Shown: positions 17,930-25,448 of the stretch, piece by piece
Layout of the letters: every line of letters begins with the position of its first letter
Numbering within the stretch: the first letter of the stretch is position 1
Assembly (NCBI RefSeq): GCF_000359745.1
Contig: NZ_AQHN01000077.1
Span: forward strand, 124,001-188,000
DNA length: 64,000 nt
Reading direction: 5' to 3'
Source: Rhizobium freirei PRF 81
Lineage (GTDB): Bacteria > Pseudomonadota > Alphaproteobacteria > Rhizobiales > Rhizobiaceae
Notes under the pieces: generated by a model
What the model was told of the DNA's origin: nothing
What the model saw: only the letters and a program-made list of their open reading frames with translations
Database searches by the model: none
Position numbers and translations under genes: made by a program

Positions 17930-19195
17930 CTAAGCGAGGCGGTTTCGGAGGTTCACTAAGACCCCGAACACTGCTCCCCAAATCAACAACGTCGCGCCAA
18001 AAATGCCGCTGATCCAGAGCAAGCGTTGTGGATATTCCGCCTCATCAGGCAGATCCGGCGCGAGGAAGGTATCGAGGTAGAGAAGCTGCTGCTTACTGAC
18101 GAACCGAACCTGTTCCAGCGTCTTCATGCTTGTTGCGAATTGCTGTTCCGCCAGATTCTGCTCGAGTTCGCGCTGAGACAAGTCAACGGAAACGTTGGCA
18201 AGATTTTGTTCGGATTTGTTCTGTCCGGCGATCTGGTTGTTCAGCTGGTCCAGCTGCGCTTGCTTGCTGTCGATTTCTCGCTTGAGAACGCGCATCTGCG
18301 GAGCGTTGGCCGACACGGTCACAAGCTGCGCATCATATCTTTGCTGAAGATCGATTTTCTCCTTCCGCACGGACGAGATCAGGTTGGTCAGAACCGTTGA
18401 CGATCCCTCGACGCTGAGGACGCCGCTTTGGTTGCGCGCCGTCAAAAGCCGATCCCGCGCATCCTGCAACTGGTTCTTGGCGTTATCCAGATTCGTTTGA
18501 GCCGTCGCAATGACATCGCGCCAGATGCGGTTATTGACGTCGTTGACGACGGCTTCGGAAGCCGCGACGACCTCCTGCAGCACCTTCCGGGCATCGACTG
18601 CCGAGAACGCCCGGGCCTTGACCGTCACGATACCGCTATTCGCGTCGATTTTGACCGAGATCATATCTTCCCAATAATCAAGCAGCTTCTCCGAACTCGT
18701 GTCGCGCTTGAGCCTTGCAATGGGATCGATCGACTGGTCCCCGTAGATCCTTTGGAAGTCGACCTTGCCTTGGAGGGCCGTCACCATATCCTTGCTTTTG
18801 ATGAAGTTGGTGACGATCAGCGTGTCCTGAACGATTTGAGCCGCCGGCAGGCCCGTGACCTTGGTCAGCTGGTTTCCACCGAGTGCCGGCGTCGAAGTCC
18901 GCACGGTGAAGCGCGTCTCCGACTGGTATTGATCGGACGCCATGAAGGTAAAATAATAGATCGACGCGACGTTGGGGACGAGAAGCAGCAGGAAGATAGA
19001 CGCCAGCATCGCCCTGCCGATGATCTGCTGCATCGGACGCGGCCGCAGGCCGACGGCCTTGAACAATTGGCTTCGCCTCGATGTCGAAAAGCGCAATTTC
19101 CGCGCGGTCACGGACAGATTCGCAGCAACGCTACGGCTGTGCTCCGTGGCGCTGAGTTGAATCGTTTTTGACGCGTTTTCGGTGTCGTGAGCCAT
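17930..19195 (-). CDS. Capsule polysaccharide export inner-membrane protein, KpsE/BexC-like (second copy)
   Basis: This is a polysaccharide co-polymerase of the type that links an ABC capsule exporter to the outer-membrane channel. The 421-residue product has a cytoplasmic N-tail, a transmembrane helix at about residues 62-84 (SIFLLLLVPNVASIYYF), a large periplasmic part with coiled-coil (about 190-380), and a second transmembrane helix near the C-terminus (LLWISGIFGATLLIWGAVFG). This is the two-helix KpsE topology. I chose the ATG at 19195 because AAGG lies 6 bases upstream. A TTG 18 bases earlier is too close to its GAGGGA. The KpsT-like ATPase is immediately upstream, and a paralog lies on that gene's other side. 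Confidence 0.82.
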   Translation of the reverse strand: MAHDTENASKTIQLSATEHSRSVAANLSVTARKLRFSTSRRSQLFKAVGLRPRPMQQIIGRAMLASIFLLLLVPNVASIYYFTFMASDQYQSETRFTVRTSTPALGGNQLTKVTGLPAAQIVQDTLIVTNFIKSKDMVTALQGKVDFQRIYGDQSIDPIARLKRDTSSEKLLDYWEDMISVKIDANSGIVTVKARAFSAVDARKVLQEVVAASEAVVNDVNNRIWRDVIATAQTNLDNAKNQLQDARDRLLTARNQSGVLSVEGSSTVLTNLISSVRKEKIDLQQRYDAQLVTVSANAPQMRVLKREIDSKQAQLDQLNNQIAGQNKSEQNLANVSVDLSQRELEQNLAEQQFATSMKTLEQVRFVSKQQLLYLDTFLAPDLPDEAEYPQRLLWISGIFGATLLIWGAVFGVLVNLRNRLA

Positions 19196-19223
19196 ATCGG
19201 GCCTTGTCGGCAATCCCTCGAGT

Positions 19224-19877
19224 CTATCGGTTCAGTCTATAATAGGCTTCGATAGCCTGCTCTACCTTATCGAACACGATAAGCCTGCCGTCGACAAGCA
19301 GCATGCCCTTGTCGCAATGCGTACTGATCATGCTCATACTATGGGAAACCATGATGATGTCGGACGTCTTGCGTCTGCTTTCGAATGCGATACGGCAGCG
19401 CTCCTGAAACCGGGCATCGCCGACGGCAAGCACTTCATCCACCAGATAGCATTCGAATTCTATGGCCATCGAGAGCCCGAAAGCCAGGCGCGCGCCCATC
19501 CCTGAGGAGTAGGTGCGCACGGGCGCATCCAGGTAATCCCCCAGTTCTGCGAACTCTTCCACGAAGCGGGAGACGCGCCTGACATCCTCGCCATAGGCAC
19601 GGGCGACGAAATGAACATTCGCCCGCCCGGTCATGAGGGGATTGAAGCCGCTGCTCAAGCCGAGCGGCCAGGAGACGCGCACATCCTTGGCGATCCTGCC
19701 CGAATTGGGCAGCATCGTTCCGGCGATCATTCGAATGGTGGTCGATTTTCCGGCGCCGTTCACCCCCAGCAGGCCATAGGAATAGCCCGTCTGGAATTCG
19801 CAGTTGACGCGATCGAGAATGACCTTCTTTCCGGCTTGGGTCTTGAAGAACTTCGACACGTTGTTGAAGCGGATCAT
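19224..19877 (-). CDS. Capsule polysaccharide ABC transporter ATP-binding protein, KpsT-like
   Basis: This is the ATPase predicted to energise export of capsular polysaccharide across the inner membrane. The 217-residue product has Walker A LLGVNGAGKST, a Q-loop region, the ABC signature YSSGMGARLAFGLSM, Walker B ECYLVDEVLAVGD and the switch His in MVSHSM. Its short length and DEVLAVGD sequence are typical of the KpsT/Wzt branch. I chose the ATG at 19877 with AGAGGG 9 bases upstream; a GTG 9 bases earlier is also possible. It lies between two KpsE-like genes, with a spacing of 13 bases from the upstream one. No KpsM-type permease is encoded in the operon or elsewhere in the window. Confidence 0.88.
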   Translation of the reverse strand: MIRFNNVSKFFKTQAGKKVILDRVNCEFQTGYSYGLLGVNGAGKSTTIRMIAGTMLPNSGRIAKDVRVSWPLGLSSGFNPLMTGRANVHFVARAYGEDVRRVSRFVEEFAELGDYLDAPVRTYSSGMGARLAFGLSMAIEFECYLVDEVLAVGDARFQERCRIAFESRRKTSDIIMVSHSMSMISTHCDKGMLLVDGRLIVFDKVEQAIEAYYRLNR

Positions 19878-19890
19878 GACGCACACCCTC

Positions 19891-21186
19891 TCATATCCGA
19901 TGGTCCTCCACGGAGGCCCAGATGAGGGAAAGCGTCGCCCATGTCACGATCAGTGCGAGCAGGATGATCAGTGGCGTACTGACACGGCGGGGGAAGATCG
20001 ACTCTTCCGGCCGCACCGGTTTGACGAAGACGGCAAGGTATAGCGTCTTGCGCAGCGCTTCGGCGAGCACCGCATCGTAGTTCTTCTGCGAACTCTCGTA
20101 CAGCTTTTCGGCGATCATGCGATCGGTTTCGAGCCTCGAATATTCCACCAAGGCTTTCGCCAGACTTGCATTCTCCGGACCGGTCAGCTCCGATTTCATC
20201 TTGTCGATCTGCGCATCCAAACTGTCCTTGGTGAGGTTCAGCTGCTGATAGGTTGGGGAGCTTTGGGCATTGGATTGCCGCATGACGAAGAGGCGCGTCT
20301 CAAATTCCATCTTCTTGGCAAGCAAGCCCGTAAGAAGCGTGCCGCTGCTTTTGGCCTGCATCTGCGGGCTGAGCAGCCCCGATGCGTTTTGAAATTGATT
20401 GAGAGCGATCAGCGTATCGCCGTAGGTCTTGCCGCTTTTTTCGACCTCCGCCTTCATGCTCCTGACGATATCGTTGCGTGCCCGGACGGAAAGCTCGTTG
20501 ATCAGCTTTTCGCTTTCATCGATGATCGCATCGGCGAGTTTTACGGAATCGTCCGGCGCGAAAGTCCTGACTTTCAGCGTGATGATGCCGGAGGTGACGT
20601 CTATGTAGGCGGTGACATGGTCGTTCCAATATTTCAGGAACTCCTCGTCGGATTGGGAAGAACGGAAGCGTGTCAGAAAATCCGCATCCTGCTTCGTAAA
20701 CATCGACCGGTAATCGAGTTTCGTACCGATCCGTTTCAAGATTTCCGTCGAATGAATGAAGCTGGTGACGACATAGGCATCCTGCGAAGCCGAGCGCATA
20801 TTGAGAGCGCTGGCCGCCCCCCCTGCGCTGCCGGAGGAATCGCTGCTGCTGCTGCCGCTGTCGCCGGCTCCCGACACGGCGCGAACGGCAAAGCGCGCTT
20901 CCGCCACATATTGGTCGGAAGCAATGAAGGCGTAGTAGACCGTGCTCGCCAAGAAAGGGAGAATGACGAGAAAGATGAAGCCAACCAGCCTTAGCGGCGG
21001 CTTGCCGCCGGATTGGCTCTCCGGCTCCTGCCCATCATGGACAGGCATGTACTCGATTTCCTCCAGGTCAGCGCTCTTGCGCTGGCTGGGCATTCTGCGC
21101 CGAAACAGGGATGGCAGAATATGCCGACCCTGTTTTACCTGCGGACGTTCCTGAACGATCGCGTCTTCGATGACTGGTTTTGGCAT
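19891..21186 (-). CDS. Capsule polysaccharide export inner-membrane protein, KpsE/BexC-like (first copy)
   Basis: The 431-residue product has a charged cytoplasmic N-tail of about 65 residues and a transmembrane helix at about 66-86 (GFIFLVILPFLASTVYYAF). A Ser/Gly-rich low-complexity stretch follows at about 105-125. A periplasmic alpha/beta and coiled-coil region comes next, then a C-terminal transmembrane helix (LIILLALIVTWATLSLIWA). This matches the co-polymerase proteins that bridge capsule ABC exporters to Wza/KpsD channels. It starts one base after the stop of the upstream unknown gene, which implies translational coupling. It is clearly related to the other KpsE-like protein but diverged. 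The Ser/Gly stretch is absent from that copy. Confidence 0.82.
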   Translation of the reverse strand: MPKPVIEDAIVQERPQVKQGRHILPSLFRRRMPSQRKSADLEEIEYMPVHDGQEPESQSGGKPPLRLVGFIFLVILPFLASTVYYAFIASDQYVAEARFAVRAVSGAGDSGSSSSDSSGSAGGAASALNMRSASQDAYVVTSFIHSTEILKRIGTKLDYRSMFTKQDADFLTRFRSSQSDEEFLKYWNDHVTAYIDVTSGIITLKVRTFAPDDSVKLADAIIDESEKLINELSVRARNDIVRSMKAEVEKSGKTYGDTLIALNQFQNASGLLSPQMQAKSSGTLLTGLLAKKMEFETRLFVMRQSNAQSSPTYQQLNLTKDSLDAQIDKMKSELTGPENASLAKALVEYSRLETDRMIAEKLYESSQKNYDAVLAEALRKTLYLAVFVKPVRPEESIFPRRVSTPLIILLALIVTWATLSLIWASVEDHRI

Positions 21187-21187
21187 A

Positions 21188-22252
21188 TCAGCTTACAATC
21201 GTTTCCGGCAGTTCAGATGCGGTCGGCTTCATCGCCTCGCGGACATAGTGGTCGAAAATCAGATCCTCTTCGAGCATAAGTTCAGCAATATGCAATGAAC
21301 GCAACCGTGTAGCAACGTCCTCAAGAGCGCTATGCCTTGGCGGCAGCGGGAAGTCGTCAACCGAAATCCCGAGCAGCCCGCTCACGGCATGCTGGAAATA
21401 GAGGCTGTCGGTATCGCGTCCGACGATGGCAAAGCGCGACAGAAGATCAATCGCGGTGGCGACATCGGAGCGCGTCACGGTCTGCTCCGGTATGGTTGTC
21501 GCCAATTGCCGGGTGACGGGCGAGACCAGCACGGTACGGACATTCTGCGGCGCCTTCTTGAGGGCCGCCTTCAAGGAGACTTCGCTGTCAAGATTGACGT
21601 CGGCAAAATGTTCGGCCGCGGGCGCCAGGATGATCTTGTCGCGGTCACCGAAGAAAGAGATCTGGGTTTTCGCCATTCGCTTCAGAAGAAATATCCGCAA
21701 GGCCATCTCGTAATAGGGGTCGGTGAGCAGAGCGATCGCCTTGAACCCCTTGTCCAGAAACTCCTCGTAATTGCGCATCAACAGGCGACCGCTAATGTAG
21801 ATCGACTGTATGGCGTTCAGATGAAAAGCTTGAAGCGCGGTCTCGTGGCCGAAGCGCTCCACCGACGAAAGTTCATATTGAAAATGGCGGCCGCAATGAT
21901 GATCGAATTTGACCATCGGCAGCAGTTGCGTTTCGAGCCGCACGACCTTCAAGGGGACGGGTTGCGACACCTGTGGCCGCCGATAGATCAGCAGCCCGGA
22001 CTTTGCGTCATGGATCGTGAGTGAAGCGCGTTCCGCCAGATCGGGAATGATCGTGGTATCGAGCTTGAAACCGACGCGGCCGTCCTCGTGCCGACCCGAA
22101 TCGATGACCGCCTGTTTGACCTGATCGCAGGGCAATATCATCATTTCGCCGCTGGCATCGGATACCTTGATCTGCGGCTTGTCTGAAAAGCCGTCGGGGA
22201 TCAGATATCCCTCAAGCAAATCACCCTGATCATATTCGAGGTTAAAAAGCAC
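21188..22252 (-). CDS. Conserved-type protein of unknown function in capsule operon
   Basis: I do not recognise a family. The start is a GTG at 22252 preceded by GGAGG at a 6-base spacing, which is far better than a TTG 51 bases upstream. The 354-residue product is soluble: no signal peptide and no hydrophobic helix long enough to span the membrane, so it is not the missing permease. The N-terminal third looks beta-rich (LEYDQGDLLEGYLIPDGF, VGFKLDTTIIPDL). The middle and C-terminal parts look helical, with HHCGRHFQYELSS and DLIFDHYVREAM. It ends one base before the KpsE-like start. Tight coupling suggests a role in capsule assembly or its regulation. Confidence 0.7.
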   Translation of the reverse strand: MLFNLEYDQGDLLEGYLIPDGFSDKPQIKVSDASGEMMILPCDQVKQAVIDSGRHEDGRVGFKLDTTIIPDLAERASLTIHDAKSGLLIYRRPQVSQPVPLKVVRLETQLLPMVKFDHHCGRHFQYELSSVERFGHETALQAFHLNAIQSIYISGRLLMRNYEEFLDKGFKAIALLTDPYYEMALRIFLLKRMAKTQISFFGDRDKIILAPAAEHFADVNLDSEVSLKAALKKAPQNVRTVLVSPVTRQLATTIPEQTVTRSDVATAIDLLSRFAIVGRDTDSLYFQHAVSGLLGISVDDFPLPPRHSALEDVATRLRSLHIAELMLEEDLIFDHYVREAMKPTASELPETIVS

Positions 22253-22392
22253 GGATGTCCTCCGCTGCCTCCACCCGGCACGGGTTGTATCCAGATCGAC
22301 CAACGAAACGCATCAAATTATCCGCCGCATCACAAAACGCATGAGCCCGTTCTTCGATATCGCTGACATCGATTTCCGCCATGGGATTTTCG

Positions 22393-23229
22393 TCAGGCGT
22401 CGCCAGACGTTTTACGCGCCAGCAGCGAAAAGCTCGGACCGCCAGGATGATTCAAGTCTTCATCTCTGATGATGACTTCATTAAAGCCAAATTCGCGCAA
22501 CAACATCAATATATCGTTCCGATGCATCCAAAAATGCCGATCTTTCATGCCGCCGCAGAAGGATGCATTGGCATTGGCATGATGGTAGCTGCGCTCGTAG
22601 TAGCGGACCGGATTGCCGTCGACTATTCTCGTTTCGACGTTGCCGCTGAAAGGCAGCCACCGCACGTCGTCGGTCGGCATGGCCTCCTCCAGGACGAAAT
22701 GTGTCCAGATGAAAACTGCATTGGCGCGCAGTGCCAGTAGCCGAAGAAACTCGCCAGGGTCGGCCATATGATAGAGAACGCCGGATGCGAACGCCAAGTC
22801 GTAGACGCCTTCCCGTTCTTTCAGCCATGCCTGGATGTCACCCAGCACAAATGAGGCATTATTGATCCTGAGGATCTCCTTGGTGACGAGGCATCTTAGG
22901 AAACAGAGGCGGTTTGCTTCGATCGCGTCGATTCTTGCCGCTTGATGCTGATGCAACATATAGGTGTGCATCCCTTCAAGCGGGCCGATTTCCAGAACCG
23001 TCTTGCCCTCGATCGAGCCGAAAGTTCGCAGTGCCCAATCGATGCGGTCGTCCGCATAAAGAGGCAGCTTTCCGGCCTCTAGGTTGAACTCCGGCGGAAA
23101 GGCGCAATTCCATCCCGGAAGGGCGTTGATGGCGTTCTGGTGGCTCGGCGCACCTTGTTCGTACTGATCGAATATCTTCAGCGGATTCTTCGACGGTTTC
23201 TTTCGCGGGCGTTTTGAAAAGCTAAGCAT
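22393..23229 (-). CDS. SAM-dependent methyltransferase-like protein
   Basis: The 278-residue product resembles class I methyltransferases. Motif I is VLEIGPLEGMHTYML, an acidic residue ends the second strand (AIEANRLC), motif II is near FVLGDIQAW, and LAFASGVLYHMADPGEFL resembles the post-motif region common in sugar or lipid methyltransferases. AAGG lies 8 bases before the ATG at 23229. It is the first gene of the minus-strand polysaccharide operon and is followed by 140 non-coding bases before the next start. It may methylate a sugar residue or terminate chains of the surface polysaccharide, but the substrate is inferred only from context. Confidence 0.78.
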   Translation of the reverse strand: MLSFSKRPRKKPSKNPLKIFDQYEQGAPSHQNAINALPGWNCAFPPEFNLEAGKLPLYADDRIDWALRTFGSIEGKTVLEIGPLEGMHTYMLHQHQAARIDAIEANRLCFLRCLVTKEILRINNASFVLGDIQAWLKEREGVYDLAFASGVLYHMADPGEFLRLLALRANAVFIWTHFVLEEAMPTDDVRWLPFSGNVETRIVDGNPVRYYERSYHHANANASFCGGMKDRHFWMHRNDILMLLREFGFNEVIIRDEDLNHPGGPSFSLLARKTSGDA

Positions 23230-23907
23230 TCACATAACCTTCGTTTCCATCGGCATTAAGCCGATCTGGTGGAGTTGCCAGGTTCGCCCCGGATGGAATC
23301 GCGATCGGCGTCATCCTTCTTTGCCTCGAAAATACGCTCCGTAGCAAACCGGGGTATTTTATGAAGGCCTTGATCGTGCCTCGATTTGCCGAGGCTGCTT
23401 TCGTATAAACGTAAAACTGCGTCGCCTGATGCCCGGAAAGCCTGCTTCTCTTTCGACCGCCGCCGTCGGGTGATTGTCTCGATGAAGGCCGAGATTCGAC
23501 AACTTTAATATCGTGACCTGTCGTTTCGTTGTGAGCTGCGGTTTAGGATTTCAGTCTCTTATAAGCGATAGAAAGCGGCTGAAAAGCGGGGAAAGTGCGA
23601 ATTCATGAAAGTTAATTTCGTTGCCCCGACGGGTTTCCATTGACGTCACTGCTTAACGAGTCTTTACCATCTTTCAGAGAATTTTAATTTAAAATCCCCA
23701 AAAAGTAGCTAGGCAAATTGCCCAGCTCCGCTTTGCCCTCTATAGGGTGATCAGACGTTTAGCGAACTCCAGGTGTGTTCGGATGACCGCATCTGACTTT
23801 TTTTGATTGTATTCCCAGTGTTATGGGCTTGTTGATGGGCGCCCGTTATGCTTTTCAAAGCGTCGTTAAACTTAGATGCATACGATGCCGGTCCGAGCCA
23901 CTGGGTA
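23230..23907 (+). other. Intergenic region between the two divergent capsule units
   Basis: These 678 bases separate the minus-strand export operon from the plus-strand rkp genes. They are clearly more AT-rich than the flanking genes, especially around 23600-23720, and should hold promoters in both directions. One plus-strand candidate is listed separately. I see no convincing gene, repeat or hairpin in the remainder. The rkpU start codon is uncertain, so the right-hand end may be partly coding. Confidence 0.6.
23718..23746 (+). promoter_or_regulatory. Candidate housekeeping promoter for the rkpU-rkpA unit
   Basis: TTGCCC (23718-23723), an exact 17-base spacer and TATAGG (23741-23746) fit the alphaproteobacterial sigma-70 pattern. 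It lies about 160 bases before the chosen rkpU start. The match is by eye. Confidence 0.4.
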
Positions 23908-25119
23908 ATGACGGCAGCTAATAGGTTTGAGGTTATTCAGTTGATTCGTATTGGCGCCGTACTTTGTTGTGTAGCCTTGGCGGGCTGTAATGCTGTTTCG
24001 AGTGAAGGACCGCTTGCCGGTGCCATTAACAGCGATGCTGGGCAGTCCGGCGCCGAGCTTGGCCGCAAGAATGCAGCCGTTTTTGATATTGTCGACATCG
24101 ACAGTCGCAGCGCGCGACTGGTTTCAGATTATGTTTCTTCGACGCTTAGCCGCCGGTTTGGCATCGGCGGCGGCGTAGGACCCGTTGCTATCGGCGTCGG
24201 CGATGCATTGAAGGTAACCATTTTCGAAGCAGGCGCGGACGGTTTGTTCTCGACGGCGCAATCGAAACAGGTGTCCCTGGATATCGTCGTGCAGCCAGAT
24301 GGGAAGGCAGCGATTCCCTATGCCGGCTCGGTTCGATTCGCCGGCAAGACGCTCGACGAAGCGCGCAAGGCGATTTTGGCCGCCCTGGCTACCAAGGCCG
24401 TCGAACCCGATGTCATCGTAACGAGCATGGGAACGCCGTCGCGAACCGTCACGGTTTCCGGCACGGTCGGCCGTCCTTCGATGGTTTCATTGAACCTGAC
24501 TAAGGAAAAGATCACGGAAGTCATCGCCAAGGCCGGTGGGCCTTCGACGCAGCCGTATGAAACCTATGTCACGCTGGTTCGCGGTAGCAAGACAGGAACG
24601 GTTCTGCTGAAGTCGATCATCGAGCATCCCTCGGAGGACATTTATGTTCAGCCGGGCGACCAGATTTTCCTCTTGCGTGATCCGAGAACCTTTACGCTGC
24701 TTGGCTCTGTTCGCGGCGACGGCCGTATCGAGTTTGGGGCTAACGATCTCAATCTTCTCGAAGCCGTTGCCCTGGGGCATGGTGCGATCGACGATTCGAG
24801 CAACGCCAAGGGCTTCTTCCTGTTCAGATACGAAGAGCCTGAAATCGTCAGCAGCCTGCTTGGTCCGGCGCGGTTCCAGGGGCTGCTGCGCAAGGGAATG
24901 CTGCCGGATTCGAAGGGACGTTATCCGATCGTCTATCGTTTCGACATGTCTCATCCCGACAGCTTGATCGTCGGGCAGACGTTCCCGATCAAGAGCCGCG
25001 ACGTGATTTATGTATCGCGTCATCCTTCCGTGGATATTCGCAAGTTCCTGAGCATCGTCGGTGCGCCGTTGGGCATCGCGGCGCAGGGCGCTGCGACGGC
25101 GGCGGTTCTCAATCAATAG
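23908..25119 (+). CDS. rkpU: Polysaccharide export outer-membrane lipoprotein (Wza/KpsD family), RkpU-like
   Basis: This is predicted to form or gate the outer-membrane channel for capsular polysaccharide. The product has a lipoprotein signal with hydrophobic VLCCVALAGC, in which Cys27 of this start would be lipidated. A poly-export domain follows (VGDALKVTIFEAG, VVQPDGKAAIPYAGSV), then SLBB-type domains (VTVSGTVGRPS, then VYVQPGDQ-like YVQPGDQIFLL, and TLLGSVRGDG). I chose the ATG at 23908 because it gives a normal-length signal peptide. An ATG at 23848 would make it 20 residues longer, and a TTG at 23941 with GAGG 8 bases upstream would give a compact 16-residue signal. Its place just before rkpA matches the rkp-1 region of Sinorhizobium. 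The symbol is by context and family. Confidence 0.8.
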   Translation: MTAANRFEVIQLIRIGAVLCCVALAGCNAVSSEGPLAGAINSDAGQSGAELGRKNAAVFDIVDIDSRSARLVSDYVSSTLSRRFGIGGGVGPVAIGVGDALKVTIFEAGADGLFSTAQSKQVSLDIVVQPDGKAAIPYAGSVRFAGKTLDEARKAILAALATKAVEPDVIVTSMGTPSRTVTVSGTVGRPSMVSLNLTKEKITEVIAKAGGPSTQPYETYVTLVRGSKTGTVLLKSIIEHPSEDIYVQPGDQIFLLRDPRTFTLLGSVRGDGRIEFGANDLNLLEAVALGHGAIDDSSNAKGFFLFRYEEPEIVSSLLGPARFQGLLRKGMLPDSKGRYPIVYRFDMSHPDSLIVGQTFPIKSRDVIYVSRHPSVDIRKFLSIVGAPLGIAAQGAATAAVLNQ

Positions 25120-25448
25120 CCGGAAGGCGGAGATGGCGGCCCGAATACCAGCTGCTGCGTGCCAGCCGGCAAACGCCGCATTTATATACCGTCGAGATGG
25201 ATGACCTTATCCAAGGCTTGAGATTGGCCGTGAATTGATCCAGATAACGATCGGCGTTAGAGAGAACCTGGAAGTACGATTCTGGATAATGCACGCTTAA
25301 CGTGTTGTTTTGGCTATTGCGCCGCAGCATACTGGCTGGGAGTGCGGCTTTTATCAGTGACAACCACGGATAATTATGGTGTGAACGATCAACAACGAAA
25401 TTATCCAGCTTGATACGACGCACTTTGTAAAAATATTGCCGAGAGATC
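25120..25448 (+). other. rkpU-rkpA intergenic region
   Basis: These 329 bases lie between rkpU and rkpA. There is no clear terminator for rkpU and no gene I can support. A -35/-10 like pair (TTGATA, 17 bases, ATATTG) near 25408-25436 would put transcription start almost at the rkpA ATG, so I do not call it. The ribosome site for rkpA is the weak GAGAG at 25441-25445. Confidence 0.5.

Noticed and set aside
21188..22252. Idea that the unknown capsule gene is the missing KpsM permease
   Set aside because: The translated product has no hydrophobic segments long enough for transmembrane helices.
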